55,058 bases of DNA from Pseudomonadota bacterium (GTDB taxonomy: Bacteria; Pseudomonadota; Alphaproteobacteria; Sphingomonadales; Sphingomonadaceae): the NCBI GenBank assembly GCA_963205265.1, contig CAUJJI010000188.1, positions 1 to 55,058 of the forward strand, read 5' to 3'. Below, piece by piece: positions 42,466-52,532 of the stretch. Within the stretch, counting starts at the first letter, position 1, and each line of letters begins with the position of its first letter. The position numbers were made by a program, and so were the translations under genes. The notes beneath the pieces are model-generated. The model worked only from the letters and a program-made list of their open reading frames with translations, made no database searches and was not told the origin of the DNA.

Positions 42466-45006
42466 ATGCAACTCGTCATCGTCGAATCGCCCGCCAAGGC
42501 CAAGACCATCGAGAAATACCTGGGCAAGGACTACAAGGTCCTGGCTTCCTACGGACATGTCCGCGACTTGCCGGCCAAGGACGGGTCGGTGCGGCCCGAC
42601 GAGGGCTTCGCCATGGACTGGGAGCTCTACGGCGACAAGCAGAAGCAGGTGAAGGCGATCGCCGACGCCGCCAAGGGCGCCGACCGCCTGATCCTCGCCA
42701 CCGACCCCGACCGCGAGGGCGAGGCGATCAGCTGGCACGTCCGCGAGCTGCTGGCCCGGCGCAAGGTCCTGCCCAAGGACGTGCAGCGCGTCACTTTCAA
42801 CGCGATCACCAAGGATACGGTCACCCAGGCGATGACCCAGCCGCGCGAGCTGGACCAGGACCTGATCGACGCCTACCTCGCTCGCCGCGCGCTCGACTAC
42901 CTGTTCGGCTTTACGCTTTCTCCGGTGCTCTGGCGCAAGCTCCCCGGCGCCAAGAGCGCGGGCCGCGTGCAGTCGGTGGCGCTGCGCCTGATCGTCGAGC
43001 GCGAGCGCGAGATCGAGGCGTTCAAGCCGCAGGAATACTGGTCGGTCGTCGCCAGGATGGAGCAGGGCGGCGCCGAATTCCCCGCGCGCCTGGTAAGGTT
43101 CGAGGGCGAGAAGCTGGAGCGGCTGAGCCTGGGCGACGAAGGCATCGCCCTGCGCGCCAAGGCGGCGGTAGAGGCCGGCGCCTTCCGCGTCGAGGAGGTC
43201 GAGACCCGGCCGCAGCGGCGCAATCCCTATCCGCCGTTCACCACTTCGACGCTGCAGCAGGAAGCGGCGCGCAAGCTGGGCTTTTCCGCCAGCCACACGA
43301 TGCGGGTGGCGCAGTCGCTCTACGAGGCCGGCGCGATCACCTACATGCGGACCGACGGCGTGCAGATGGACCCCTCGGCGATCTCGGCCGCGCGGGCGGC
43401 GATCAACGACCGCTACAGCGGCCACTACCTGCCCGAGAAGCCGCGCCACTACGAGACCAAGGCCAAGAACGCCCAGGAAGCGCACGAGGCGATCCGGCCC
43501 ACCGATTTCACTCGCGACCGCTTCGGCAGCGGCGACGAGGCGCGGCTCTACGAGCTGGTGTGGAAGCGCGCGCTGGCCAGCCAGATGGCCTCGGCCAATA
43601 TCGAGCGGACCACTGTCACCCTGCGCGACGGCACCGGCCGGCACGAGCTGCGCGCCACCGGCCAGGTGGTGAAGTTCCCCGGCTTCCTCGCCGTCTACGA
43701 GGAAGGCCGCGACCAGAAGCGCGATGGCGAGGACGAGGACGAGAGCGCGCTGCTGCCGCCGCTCGCCAAGGGCGACATGCCGGCCAAGAAGGGCGTCGAC
43801 GCCAGCCAGCACTTCACCCAGCCGCCGCCGCGCTATTCCGAGGCCTCGCTGGTGAAGCGGCTCGAGGAACTGGGCATCGGCCGGCCTTCGACCTATGCCG
43901 CGACGCTGCAGGTGCTCAAGGACCGCAACTACGTCCGCACCGAGAAGAACCGCTTCTTCGCCGAGGAATCGGGCCGGCTGCTGACCGCCTTCCTCGAGCG
44001 CTTCTTCACCCGCTACGTCGCCTACGATTTCACCGCCGGGATGGAGGAGGAGCTCGACGACGTGTCCGGCGGCCGCGCCGAGTGGAAGGACGTGCTCGCC
44101 GACTTCTGGAAGGACTTCAAGCCGAAGTCGGACGAGGTGATGGAGCGGAAGCCCTCCGAAGTCACCGAAGTGCTCGACGAGTTCCTCTCGGACTACCTGT
44201 TCCCGCCGCGCGAGGACGGTTCCGATCCGCGGCTTTGCCCGAAATGCGGGGCAGGGCGGCTGTCGCTGCGCGGCGGCCGCTACGGCGCCTTCGTCGCCTG
44301 CTCGAACTACCCGGAGTGCAAGTTCACCCGCAAGTTCGCCCAGCCCGGCGGCAACGGCGCGGAAGGCGGCGGCGAGGACGACGAGCTCGGCAAGCATCCC
44401 GAGACCGGCGAGGCGATCACGCGCCGCGCCGGCCGCTTCGGCCCCTACATCCAGCTCGGCGAGGGCAAGGAGGCCAAGCGCTCCTCGATCCCCAAGGACA
44501 TCCCCGAGCTCGACCTCGACTGGGCGGTCCGGCTGCTGAGCCTGCCGCGCGAGATCGGCCCGCATCCCGAGACCGGCGCAACGATCACCGCCAGCATCGG
44601 CCGCTATGGGCCCTACCTTGCGCACAACGGCAAGTACGCCAAGCTGCGCTCGACCGCCGAGGTGTTCGAGACCGGCATGAACGCGGCCGTGGCCAAGCTC
44701 GCCGACGCGGCGAGCGGGGGAGGGCGCGGCCAGCGCGCGCCGGTCGAGCCGCTCAAGACCTTCGGCCCTCACCCGACCTCGGGCGGCGAGATGAAGCTGA
44801 TGGCGGGCCGCTATGGTCCCTACGTCACCGACGGCACCACCAACGCCACCCTGCCGCGCGACAAGCAGCCCGAAGCGCTGACCGCCGAGGAAGCCGTGGC
44901 CCTGATCGACGAGAAGGCGGCCAAGGGCCCGGCCAAGAAGGGCGGCCGCAAGAAGGCGCCGGCGAAGAAGGCACCGGCCAAGAAGAAGGCTGCGGCGAAG
45001 AAGTAG
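42466..45006 (+). CDS. topA: DNA topoisomerase I (type IA)
   Basis: An 846-residue enzyme that relaxes negative supercoils. The Toprim domain opens with LVIVESPAKAKTIEKYLG, with the acidic TDPDREGEAISWH motif; the active-site tyrosine is Tyr293 in GAITYMRTDGV. A C-terminal zinc finger (CPKCGAGRLSLRGGRYGAFVACSNYPEC in part, about residues 590-620) and further GRxGPY-type repeats (GRFGPYIQLGEGKEAKRS in part, GRYGPYLAHNGKYAKLRS in part, GRYGPYVTDG) follow. The last about 30 residues form a Lys/Ala-rich tail (KKAPAKKAPAKKKA-like) that may bind DNA or RNA. It is a complete alphaproteobacterial TopA. A terminator-like palindrome follows at 45021. Confidence 0.98.
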   Translation: MQLVIVESPAKAKTIEKYLGKDYKVLASYGHVRDLPAKDGSVRPDEGFAMDWELYGDKQKQVKAIADAAKGADRLILATDPDREGEAISWHVRELLARRKVLPKDVQRVTFNAITKDTVTQAMTQPRELDQDLIDAYLARRALDYLFGFTLSPVLWRKLPGAKSAGRVQSVALRLIVEREREIEAFKPQEYWSVVARMEQGGAEFPARLVRFEGEKLERLSLGDEGIALRAKAAVEAGAFRVEEVETRPQRRNPYPPFTTSTLQQEAARKLGFSASHTMRVAQSLYEAGAITYMRTDGVQMDPSAISAARAAINDRYSGHYLPEKPRHYETKAKNAQEAHEAIRPTDFTRDRFGSGDEARLYELVWKRALASQMASANIERTTVTLRDGTGRHELRATGQVVKFPGFLAVYEEGRDQKRDGEDEDESALLPPLAKGDMPAKKGVDASQHFTQPPPRYSEASLVKRLEELGIGRPSTYAATLQVLKDRNYVRTEKNRFFAEESGRLLTAFLERFFTRYVAYDFTAGMEEELDDVSGGRAEWKDVLADFWKDFKPKSDEVMERKPSEVTEVLDEFLSDYLFPPREDGSDPRLCPKCGAGRLSLRGGRYGAFVACSNYPECKFTRKFAQPGGNGAEGGGEDDELGKHPETGEAITRRAGRFGPYIQLGEGKEAKRSSIPKDIPELDLDWAVRLLSLPREIGPHPETGATITASIGRYGPYLAHNGKYAKLRSTAEVFETGMNAAVAKLADAASGGGRGQRAPVEPLKTFGPHPTSGGEMKLMAGRYGPYVTDGTTNATLPRDKQPEALTAEEAVALIDEKAAKGPAKKGGRKKAPAKKAPAKKKAAAKK

Positions 45007-45020
45007 GCGCTGTCACCCAG

Positions 45021-45046
45021 CTCCTCCCCCACCCGGGGGAGGGGAG
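45021..45046. terminator. Imperfect palindrome between convergent topA and era
   Basis: CTCCTCCCCC ... GGGGGAGGGGAG folds into a GC-rich stem, 14 bases after the topA stop and about 110 bases from the era stop. It belongs to the CCTCCCC/GGGGAGG family and is probably a bidirectional terminator. Confidence 0.5.
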
Positions 45047-45154
45047 GATCAAGGGGTCCCGCAAACAAAGCGCTTTCCTACACCCGCCGAATCGCCTTAG
45101 GCATCGTTCCCGTTTTGTTCGATTCGCGGAACACGCCCCATGCCCCAGACAAGC

Positions 45155-46078
45155 CTACCGAACCCATTCCAGCCCGATCGCTTCGTAGATGTCCTTCGCC
45201 TCGGCCCAGCGTTCGTCGACCTTGACGTGCAGGAACAGGTGGACTTTCGCCTCCAGCAGCGCGCTCAGTTCCTTGCGCGCCGCTTCGCCGAGCGCCTTGA
45301 TCCGGGCGCCGCGCTTGCCCAGGACGATGGCCCGCTGGGTGTCGCGGGCGACGAGGATCTGCTGGCGGATCTCGATCGAGCCGTCCTTGCGATGGGTGTA
45401 GCTTTCGGGGAGCACGGCGCTGTCGTAGGGCAACTCGTCGTGAAGCTGGCGGTAGAGCTGCTCGCGGGTGATCTCGCAGGCGAGCAGGCGCTCGCTGGCG
45501 TCGGAGACCTGGTCCTCGGGAAAGTTCCACGGGCCCTCGGGCATCATCTCGGCCAGCCGGCGCTTGAGCTCGGGCACGCCGTCGCCGGTCAGGGCCGAGA
45601 CGAAGAACACCTCGTCGAAGCCGACTGCCTCGGTCAGTTCCTGCGCCATGACGAGCAGCGGTTCCTTGTCGCAGGCATCGACCTTGTTGAGCGCCAGCAG
45701 CTTGCGCTCGGGCCGGTCCTTGAGCGAGTCCAGGATCGGCTCGAGGTCGTCGCGGCGCTTCTTGCGGGCATCGACCACCAGCAGGATGGCGTCGGCCTCG
45801 TGCGCGCCTTCCCAGGCAGCGGCGACCATGGCCCGGTCGAGCCGGCGGCGCGGCGCGAAGATGCCCGGCGTGTCGGCGAGGATGATCTGCGAGCGGCCTT
45901 CCAGCGCGATGCCCATCAGGCGCGCGCGCGTGGTCTGCGCCTTGGCGGAAACGATGGCGACTTTCTGGCCGACCAGCGCGTTGACCAGGGTCGACTTGCC
46001 GGCATTGGGCGCGCCGATGACGGCGACCAGGCCGCACCGGTCGGGCCCGCTTGCGTCGGAATCGTTGGCGGCGGTCAT
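45155..46078 (-). CDS. era: GTPase Era
   Basis: A 307-residue GTPase of 16S rRNA maturation and small-subunit assembly. The G-domain motifs are G1 GAPNAGKST (residues 22-30), G2 in TTRARLMG, G3 DTPG, and NKVD (G4). The C-terminal KH domain has IVLGKRGARIKALG. ATG 46078 overlaps the rnc stop (ATGA, 46075-46078), so translation is coupled to rnc, as in E. coli lepB-rnc-era. Length is typical. There is no recO between era and the end of the operon; downstream lies topA, in the opposite direction. Confidence 0.97.
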   Translation of the reverse strand: MTAANDSDASGPDRCGLVAVIGAPNAGKSTLVNALVGQKVAIVSAKAQTTRARLMGIALEGRSQIILADTPGIFAPRRRLDRAMVAAAWEGAHEADAILLVVDARKKRRDDLEPILDSLKDRPERKLLALNKVDACDKEPLLVMAQELTEAVGFDEVFFVSALTGDGVPELKRRLAEMMPEGPWNFPEDQVSDASERLLACEITREQLYRQLHDELPYDSAVLPESYTHRKDGSIEIRQQILVARDTQRAIVLGKRGARIKALGEAARKELSALLEAKVHLFLHVKVDERWAEAKDIYEAIGLEWVR

Positions 46079-46743
46079 GCGAATTTCCTCAGGAATGCGG
46101 CGGCGGCCTCGGTCTCGGCTTCCTGCTTGCTGGAGCCGGTGGCTTCGGCCTCGCCGACGCCCTTGACCGAAACCTCGACGGTGAACTTGGCGGCATGGTC
46201 GGGGCCGGACCGTTCGACCACCCGGTACTCGGGCGGCTTGCGGCGATTGCCCGCGGCCCATTCCTGCAGGGCGGACTTGGGATGCTTGCGCTGGCCGGTC
46301 TGTCCGGCGAAGTCCTGGGCCCAGAGCCGGCGGACCATGGTGCGGGCGGCGGGGAAGCCGTGCTCGAGGAAGCAGGCGCCGATCAGCGCTTCCATGACGT
46401 CGCCCAGGATGTTGTCGCTGTCGTGCCCGCCGTCGTCGCGCGCCTGCTTGCCCAGCAGCATGTGCTCGCCCACGCCCAGGCCGCGGGCGATGCCGGCGCA
46501 TACGCTGCGGCTGACCAGGGCGTTGAGCCGCTGCGAGAGCTTGCCTTCGTCGTCGCGGCCCTGCTCGTGCAGCCATTCCGCGACCGACAGGCCAAGCACG
46601 CGATCGCCCAGGAATTCCAGCCGCTCGTAGGTGCGCCGCTCGCCGGTGCTGCCGTGAGTCAGCGCCTCGCGCCACAGCCCCTCGTCGGCCGGGGGCCGGC
46701 CGGTCAGGTCCTTGAGGAAGCTGGTGGTCTCTGCGGACAGCAT
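46075..46743 (-). CDS. rnc: Ribonuclease III
   Basis: A 222-residue double-strand-specific endoribonuclease that processes rRNA and other transcripts. The catalytic signature is ERLEFLGDRVLGL (residues 40-52), with a second metal-site acidic cluster in DNILGDVMEALIGACFLE in part; the C-terminal dsRNA-binding domain runs from about residue 150 (KSALQEWAAGNRRKPPEYRV in part to GSSKQEAETEAAAAFL). It sits between lepB and era in the conserved operon, 96 bases after lepB with a hairpin between (46808-46834), and overlaps era by 4 bases. Confidence 0.97.
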   Translation of the reverse strand: MLSAETTSFLKDLTGRPPADEGLWREALTHGSTGERRTYERLEFLGDRVLGLSVAEWLHEQGRDDEGKLSQRLNALVSRSVCAGIARGLGVGEHMLLGKQARDDGGHDSDNILGDVMEALIGACFLEHGFPAARTMVRRLWAQDFAGQTGQRKHPKSALQEWAAGNRRKPPEYRVVERSGPDHAAKFTVEVSVKGVGEAEATGSSKQEAETEAAAAFLRKFA

Positions 46744-46807
46744 CGGGCTGCTTTGGTCGGTGCCGGGCGCGGAGGCAAGGGGGAGAGTTGTTTGACGGCA
46801 GGACGCT

Positions 46808-46834
46808 GGTTCCTCACCGTGCCGGGGAGGAACC
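46808..46834. terminator. Hairpin between lepB and rnc
   Basis: GGTTCCTC and GAGGAACC are perfect 8-base arms around an 11-base loop that ends in CCGGG. It lies 5 bases past the lepB stop. It could partly terminate lepB transcripts or stabilise the lepB mRNA end within the operon. It carries the GGGGAGG core of the other repeats. Confidence 0.4.
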
Positions 46835-46839
46835 GTTGC

Positions 46840-47718
46840 TCAGAAGGTCCCGCCGATCCGGTCCCAGCGCGTCGCGGTGAACCAGGTCCAGGGCTTGAAC
46901 CATTCGGCGCCGCCGTCGGTCGAGAACATCATCACCGTGGCCCGGCCGACGAGACTGGCCTGCGGGACGATGCCGATGCCCTGGCCGGGGACGGCCGGGA
47001 AGCGGCTGTCGAGCGAGTTGTCGCGGTTGTCGCCCATCAGGAACAGGTGGTCCGCCGGCACGACGAAGACCTCGGTATTGTCCTGCGGCGTGATGCCTAG
47101 GTCGAGCACTTCGTAGCTGCGGCCGCCGGGCAGAGTCTCGCGATAGCGGGGGTAATGGCACACATCGTCGCCGGCGGCGTTCCTGGCTTCGAACTGCGGC
47201 AGGTAGCAATGGGTATTGGGCGTCACCGGCACTTCGAAATCGGCCAGCCGCTGCCTGGGCACCGGCTTGTCGTTGATGAACAGCTGGCCGTCGATCACCT
47301 GGATCCGGTCGCCCGGCAGGCCGACGACGCGCTTGATATAGTCGGTGTCGTTGAGCGGCGGCGCCTTGAAGATCACCACGTCGCCGCGCTGCGGCTGGCC
47401 GGCCAGCAGGCGGCCGGGGATCAGCGGCAGGCTGAACGGCAGCGAATATTTCGAATAGCCGTAGGGCCATTTCGCCGCGAGCAGGTAGTCGCCGTTCATC
47501 AGCCGCGGCAGCATCGATTCGCTGGGGATGTTGAACGGAGAGAAGATGAAACTGCGGAAGATCACGACGATCAGCAGCAGCTTGAGCAGGAAGACGAAGA
47601 AGTTCTCTTCCTTGGGCTGCGGCTTGGCCGCTTCGGAATGCTTGCCGGCAAGAGCTTCGGTGCTGGTCCGGGGCCCGGCCTCGGCGCGGCTCGTCTCGAC
47701 GGGTGGCGTGTCGCTCAT
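46840..47718 (-). CDS. lepB: Signal peptidase I
   Basis: A 292-residue inner-membrane serine protease that removes signal peptides from secreted proteins. The catalytic serine is Ser68 in NIPSESMLP and the catalytic lysine is Lys129 in DTDYIKRVVGLPGD; the family box D GDNRDNSLDSR is present. A membrane anchor (FFVFLLKLLLIVVIFRSFIF, about residues 40-59) precedes the active site; the N-terminal about 38 residues are hydrophilic. The gene leads the lepB-rnc-era operon. ATG 47718 diverges from pgi across 150 bases that hold a 9-bp-arm hairpin (47752-47780). Confidence 0.97.
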   Translation of the reverse strand: MSDTPPVETSRAEAGPRTSTEALAGKHSEAAKPQPKEENFFVFLLKLLLIVVIFRSFIFSPFNIPSESMLPRLMNGDYLLAAKWPYGYSKYSLPFSLPLIPGRLLAGQPQRGDVVIFKAPPLNDTDYIKRVVGLPGDRIQVIDGQLFINDKPVPRQRLADFEVPVTPNTHCYLPQFEARNAAGDDVCHYPRYRETLPGGRSYEVLDLGITPQDNTEVFVVPADHLFLMGDNRDNSLDSRFPAVPGQGIGIVPQASLVGRATVMMFSTDGGAEWFKPWTWFTATRWDRIGGTF

Positions 47719-47751
47719 CGCTGTTCCTTGTTGGGCGCAGGGCCTTGCGTC

Positions 47752-47780
47752 AAGCCCGCCGGACGCGGGGAGGCGGGCTT
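47752..47780. other. Hairpin in the lepB/pgi divergent region
   Basis: AAGCCCGCC and GGCGGGCTT are perfect 9-base arms around an 11-base loop. It lies 33 bases before the lepB start (minus strand) and 89 bases before the pgi start. It may be an operator or a terminator for antisense transcription; no specific role can be assigned. Confidence 0.35.
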
Positions 47781-47868
47781 AGCCACAGCGGCGATTGCTG
47801 GGAGCTGAATTGCTTGGCCTTCGCAAGTGCAGCATGCATATAGGCGGTCTGGCGGAAAGGGATCGGAC

Positions 47869-49395
47869 ATGAACGACACGACACAGGCGGCGCAGGCGAT
47901 CTGGGCAAGGCTGGAGGCGCTGCCCAAGCCCAGGCTGACGGAGCTTTTCGCCGCCGATCCCGGCCGCACCGGCAAGCTGGCGGCGCGGCTCGAGCTGTCC
48001 GACGGCGGGATGCTGTTCGACTGGTCGAAGACGCACCTCGACGATGCCCATCTCGCCGCTTTCGTCGAACTGGCCGCGGCAGCCGGCTTCGCGGAACGGC
48101 GCGCGGCGCTTTTCGCCGGGGACATCGTCAATCCCACCGAGAAGCGGGCGGCCGACCACACCGCCCAGCGCGGCGTCGGCGGCACCGATGCGGTGCACGA
48201 GGCCGAGGCATTCCATGCGCGGATGCACGGCCTCGTCGGCGCGATCCACCAGGGGCTGTTCGGCGAGGTCCGGCATCTCATTCACATCGGCATCGGCGGC
48301 TCGGCGCTGGGCCCGGCCCTGGCGGTCGACGCCCTGGCCCGCGACGGGGCGATGGTGGACGTCCACGTAGTCTCGAACATCGACGGCTGCGCGCTCGAAG
48401 CGGCCTTTGCCGCCTGCGATCCGGCGACGACCATGGTGGCGGTCGCTTCCAAGACCTTCACCACGATCGAGACCATGACCAATGCCCAGAGCGCACTGTC
48501 CTGGCTCGGCCAGAACGGCGTCGCCGATCCCTACGGCAAAGTAGTGGCGCTGACCGCCGCGCCCGACAAGGCGGTGGAATGGGGCGTGGACGAGACGCGC
48601 ATCCTGCCCTTCGCCGAAAGCGTCGGCGGGCGCTATTCGCTGTGGTCGTCGATCGGCTTTCCCGTGGCCCTGGCGCTGGGCTGGCCGGACTTCGCGGAAA
48701 TGCTGGACGGAGCGGCCGCGGTCGACCGCCATTTCCTCGACAGCGAGGGCGCCGACAACCTGCCGCTGCGCGCGGCTTTCGCCGACCAGTACTACACGCG
48801 GCTGCGCGGCTGCCAGACTCGCGCCTGCTTCGCCTACGACGAGCGGCTGGCCTTGCTGCCGTCCTATCTCCAGCAGCTGGAGATGGAATCGAACGGCAAG
48901 TCGGTGACGGCGGAGGGCGCGCCGGTCTCCGGCCCGACGGCGCCGATCACCTGGGGCGGGGTCGGCACCGATGCGCAGCACGCGGTCTTCCAGCTGCTGC
49001 ACCAGGGCACGAACCTGGTGCCGGTCGATTTCATCGCCGCCATCGCCCCGGGCGACGAGCTCGATCCGGCGCACCACCGCATCCTGCTGTCCAACTGCTT
49101 CGCCCAGGGCGCGGCGCTGATGGCCGGCAAGCAAAGCGCCGATCCGGCGCGCGCCTATCCCGGCGACCGGCCCTCGGCGACGATCCTGCTCGACGACCTG
49201 ACGCCGGCATCGTTCGGCGCGCTGATCGCCTTCCACGAGCACCGCACTTTCGCCAATGCCGTGCTGATGGGGATCAACCCCTTCGACCAGTTCGGCGTCG
49301 AGCTCGGCAAGGAGATCGCCAAGCAGATCGAGACCGGCGGGGCGAAGTTCGATGCTTCGACTGAGGCGCTGCTGAAGGCGGCGGGGCTGGGCTGA
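47869..49395 (+). CDS. pgi: Glucose-6-phosphate isomerase
   Basis: A 508-residue enzyme that interconverts glucose-6-phosphate and fructose-6-phosphate. The family stretches are HIGIGGSALGPALAVDAL near residues 143-160, ASKTFTTIETMTNAQSA in the middle, and QLEMESNGKSVTAEGAPV and VLMGINPFDQFGVELGKEIA in part near the end, with HQGTNLVPVDF in between. It is the long (bacterial/eukaryotic) type rather than the cupin type. ATG 47869 has GGAAAGGG upstream. The following gene, gor, is 107 bases away; there are no other sugar-metabolism genes in view (Entner-Doudoroff genes probably lie elsewhere). Confidence 0.96.
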   Translation: MNDTTQAAQAIWARLEALPKPRLTELFAADPGRTGKLAARLELSDGGMLFDWSKTHLDDAHLAAFVELAAAAGFAERRAALFAGDIVNPTEKRAADHTAQRGVGGTDAVHEAEAFHARMHGLVGAIHQGLFGEVRHLIHIGIGGSALGPALAVDALARDGAMVDVHVVSNIDGCALEAAFAACDPATTMVAVASKTFTTIETMTNAQSALSWLGQNGVADPYGKVVALTAAPDKAVEWGVDETRILPFAESVGGRYSLWSSIGFPVALALGWPDFAEMLDGAAAVDRHFLDSEGADNLPLRAAFADQYYTRLRGCQTRACFAYDERLALLPSYLQQLEMESNGKSVTAEGAPVSGPTAPITWGGVGTDAQHAVFQLLHQGTNLVPVDFIAAIAPGDELDPAHHRILLSNCFAQGAALMAGKQSADPARAYPGDRPSATILLDDLTPASFGALIAFHEHRTFANAVLMGINPFDQFGVELGKEIAKQIETGGAKFDASTEALLKAAGLG

Positions 49396-49502
49396 CCTTG
49401 CCGCTCCCGCTCCCCTAGCGCCCCTGCTCACAATCATCGCCAAAACCGATTGGCACGGCGGCCGGTCCCGTCTCATATGCGCCGCGCAGACAGGAGCGCT
49501 TC

Positions 49503-50849
49503 ATGGCCACATACGACTACGACCTTTTCGTCATCGGCGCCGGTTCCGGCGGGGTGCGCGCCAGCCGGATCGCGGCGGGCCACGGCGCCAGGGTGGCGGT
49601 CGCCGAGGAGCATCGCATCGGCGGGACCTGCGTGATCCGCGGCTGCGTGCCGAAGAAGCTGCTCGTCTACGGTTCCCATTTCGCCGAGGAACTGCAGGAT
49701 GCCGCCAACTACGGCTGGACGGTGGAAGGCATGCGCTTCGACTGGGCGGTGCTGCGCGACACCGTGCTGCGCGACGTCGATAGGCTGGAAACGGCCTATA
49801 CCGCGACGCTCGACAACAACCAGGTCGAGCATTTCGCCTCCCGGGCGACGATCACCGGGCCTCACGGCGTGAAGCTGGCGAGCGGCGAGGCATTCAGCGC
49901 GAAGTACATCCTCGTCGCCACCGGTGCCTGGCCGGTGATGCCGGAATTCCCGGGCAACGAGCACTGCATCACCTCGAACGAGGTGTTCCACCTGCCCGAA
50001 TTGCCCAAGCGGGTCGTGATCCAGGGCGCCGGCTACATCGCCATGGAGTTCGCCGGGATCTTCAACGCGCTGGGCAGCCACGTGACGGTGGTCAACCGCA
50101 GCGACGTGATCCTGCGCGGCTACGACGAGGCGCTGCGCGACCGGCTGCTGCAGATCACCATGGCGCGCGGGATCGAATACAAGTTCAACTGCCCGATCAC
50201 CCGGGTGGAGAAGCAGGCCGACGGGCGCCTGCTCGTCACTGCCGGCAAGCAGGACCCCCTTCCCGCAGACGTCGTGCTGATCGCGACGGGGCGGGCGCCG
50301 AACACGGCGGGGCTGGGCCTCGAGGCGGCGGGGATCGAGCTCGGCCCCAAGGGCGAGATCCCGGTGGACGACTACAGCAAGACCAGCTGCGACAGCATCT
50401 ACGCCGTCGGCGACGTCACCGACCGCGTGCAGCTGACGCCGATCGCGATCCGCGAGGGCCACGCATTTGCCGACACGGTCTTCGGCGACACCCCGCGCTC
50501 CACCGCTTACGACTGCGTGCCCAGCGCCGTCTTCTCGCAGCCGCCGCTGGCCGCCGTCGGCCTGACCGAGGGCCAGGCACGCAACCGCTTCGGCAACATC
50601 AAGGTCTATTCCTCGGACTTCCGGCCGATGAAGAACGTCTTTGCCGAACGGCACGAGCGCGGGCTGTACAAGCTGGTGGTCGACGCCGGCAGCGACCGCA
50701 TCCTCGGCATCCACATGATCGGCCCGGATGCGCCGGAAATCCTCCAGGCGGCGGCGATCGCGGTGCGGGCGGGGCTGAAGAAGGCCGACTTCGACGCGAC
50801 CGTGGCGCTGCATCCCTCGATGGCCGAGGAACTGGTGCTGATGCGGTGA
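49503..50849 (+). CDS. gor: Glutathione-disulfide reductase
   Basis: A 448-residue FAD-dependent NADPH oxidoreductase that restores GSH from GSSG. The redox-active pair is Cys43/Cys48 in [18 protein letters not shown] binding is shown by [19 protein letters not shown]. The NADPH-binding fold is [21 protein letters not shown] in part, and the interface motif is [12 protein letters not shown] (with the His of the active site). It supports the glutathione-dependent enzymes elsewhere (glutathione peroxidase at 8498, MAPEG protein at 31056). It is the last gene before the propionate block, with an AT-rich gap in between. Confidence 0.96.
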   Translation: MATYDYDLFVIGAGSGGVRASRIAAGHGARVAVAEEHRIGGTCVIRGCVPKKLLVYGSHFAEELQDAANYGWTVEGMRFDWAVLRDTVLRDVDRLETAYTATLDNNQVEHFASRATITGPHGVKLASGEAFSAKYILVATGAWPVMPEFPGNEHCITSNEVFHLPELPKRVVIQGAGYIAMEFAGIFNALGSHVTVVNRSDVILRGYDEALRDRLLQITMARGIEYKFNCPITRVEKQADGRLLVTAGKQDPLPADVVLIATGRAPNTAGLGLEAAGIELGPKGEIPVDDYSKTSCDSIYAVGDVTDRVQLTPIAIREGHAFADTVFGDTPRSTAYDCVPSAVFSQPPLAAVGLTEGQARNRFGNIKVYSSDFRPMKNVFAERHERGLYKLVVDAGSDRILGIHMIGPDAPEILQAAAIAVRAGLKKADFDATVALHPSMAEELVLMR

Positions 50850-50867
50850 AAATCCTAACCTTGCTGA

Positions 50868-50885
50868 TTTAATCGCGCAATTAAA
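50868..50885. promoter_or_regulatory. AT-rich near-palindrome upstream of the propionyl-CoA carboxylase gene
   Basis: TTTAATCGCGCAATTAAA is 16/18 symmetric (arms TTTAAT and ATTAAA) and sits about 65 bases upstream of the pccB start in a stretch unusually AT-rich for this genome. A TTGACG sequence lies a few bases downstream (50891). It is a good candidate for an operator of a dimeric regulator of the propionate block, but no known binding consensus is matched. Confidence 0.4.
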
Positions 50886-50949
50886 CCCTATTGACGCTGA
50901 AGCGCCCCCGCGCCAAGGCGGCCTCCGCCAACAGGAGGATTCTGCCCGC

Positions 50950-52476
50950 ATGTCAGCCAACATCGCCGAAATGGAAAAGCGCCGCGCCGCAGCCAGGCTG
51001 GGGGGTGGCCAGCGCCGGATCGACGCGCAGCACGCCAAGGGCAAGCTCACCGCGCGCGAACGGCTGGACATCCTGCTCGACGAAGGCAGCTTCGAGGAAG
51101 TCGACGCCTATGTCGAGCACAACTGCACCGACTTCGGCATGCAGCAGAGCCACATTCCCGGCGACGGCGTCGTCACCGGCTCGGGCACGATCAACGGCCG
51201 TCTCGTCTTCGTCTATGCGCAGGACTTCACCGTATTCGGCGGCGCGGTCTCGGAACGCCACGCGCTGAAGATCTGCAAGGTCATGGACATGGCGATGAAA
51301 GTCGGCGCGCCGGTGATCGGGCTCAACGATTCCGGCGGCGCGCGCATCCAGGAAGGCGTCGCGGCGCTGGCCGGCTATGCCGAGATCTTCCAGCGCAACG
51401 TCAACGCTTCGGGCGTGATCCCGCAGATCAGCCTGATCATGGGCCCCTGCGCCGGCGGCGCGGTCTATTCGCCGGCGATGACCGACTTCATCTTCATGGT
51501 GAAGGACAGCTCGTTCATGTTCGTGACCGGCCCCGACGTGGTCAAGACGGTCACCAACGAGGTCGTCACGCAGGAGGAACTGGGCGGCGCGATCACGCAT
51601 ACGACCAAGACCTCGGTCGCGGACCTGGCGCTGGAGAACGACATCGAGGCGCTGCTCGCCACGCGCGAGCTGTTCGACTTCATGCCGCTGTCGAACCGCG
51701 AGGACGTGCCTGAGCGCCCCTCGGCCGATCCCTTCGACCGGCGCGAGGACAGCCTCGACACGATCATCCCGCCGTCGCCGAACCAGCCCTACGACATGCA
51801 CGAGGTGATCCGTAAGACGCTCGACGAGGGCGACTTCTTCGAGATCCAGCCCGCCTATGCGGCCAACATCATCTGCGGCTTCGGCCGGATCGAGGGTCGC
51901 ACCGTGGGCATCGTCGCCAACCAGCCGATGGTCCTGGCCGGCGTGCTCGACATCAACAGCTCGAAGAAGGCGGGGCGCTTCGTCCGCTACTGCGACGCCT
52001 TCAACATCCCGATCATCACGTTCGTCGACGTTCCCGGCTTCCTGCCGGGCACCTCGCAGGAGCACAACGGCATCATCAAGCACGGCGCCAAGCTGCTCTT
52101 CGCCTATGCCGAGGCGACCGTGCCGAAGATCACCGTCATCACCCGCAAGGCCTACGGCGGCGCTTACGACGTCATGTCCTCGAAGCACCTGCGCGGCGAC
52201 CTCAACTACGCCTGGCCCACCGCCGAGATCGCGGTGATGGGCGCCAAGGGCGCGGTCGAGATCATCTTCCGCGGCCAGGACGCCGAAGGCATCGCCCAGA
52301 AGACCAAGGAATACGAAGACCGCTTCGCCAATCCCTTCGTCGCGGCGGCGAAGGGGTTCATCGACGAGGTCATCTATCCGCACTCGACTCGCCGGCGCAT
52401 CGCGCTCGGGCTGCGCAAGCTGCGCAACAAGGAGCTCGAGAATCCCTGGAAGAAGCACGACAACATCCCATTGTAG
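50950..52476 (+). CDS. pccB: Propionyl-CoA carboxylase beta subunit (acyl-CoA carboxylase, carboxyltransferase)
   Basis: A 508-residue carboxyltransferase that moves CO2 from carboxybiotin to propionyl-CoA, giving (S)-methylmalonyl-CoA. The two crotonase-like halves have [17 protein letters not shown] and [12 protein letters not shown] (first half) and [25 protein letters not shown] in part with [14 protein letters not shown] (second half). These match PccB rather than MccB or AccD. AGGAGG lies before the ATG at 50950. The biotin-carboxylase/biotin-carrier alpha subunit is not in view. It begins the propionyl-CoA to succinyl-CoA block with the genes to its right. Confidence 0.95.
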   Translation: MSANIAEMEKRRAAARLGGGQRRIDAQHAKGKLTARERLDILLDEGSFEEVDAYVEHNCTDFGMQQSHIPGDGVVTGSGTINGRLVFVYAQDFTVFGGAVSERHALKICKVMDMAMKVGAPVIGLNDSGGARIQEGVAALAGYAEIFQRNVNASGVIPQISLIMGPCAGGAVYSPAMTDFIFMVKDSSFMFVTGPDVVKTVTNEVVTQEELGGAITHTTKTSVADLALENDIEALLATRELFDFMPLSNREDVPERPSADPFDRREDSLDTIIPPSPNQPYDMHEVIRKTLDEGDFFEIQPAYAANIICGFGRIEGRTVGIVANQPMVLAGVLDINSSKKAGRFVRYCDAFNIPIITFVDVPGFLPGTSQEHNGIIKHGAKLLFAYAEATVPKITVITRKAYGGAYDVMSSKHLRGDLNYAWPTAEIAVMGAKGAVEIIFRGQDAEGIAQKTKEYEDRFANPFVAAAKGFIDEVIYPHSTRRRIALGLRKLRNKELENPWKKHDNIPL

Positions 52477-52532
52477 GAGCGCAGCGCCAGTCGCTGCCGC
52501 GCCTCGAAGAAACGGACAAAAGGGAAAACCCA

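Noticed and set aside
42460..44772. A 770-codon antisense open frame inside topA
   Set aside because: It has no domain or ribosome-binding context, mirrors topA codon structure and looks like a shadow of it.
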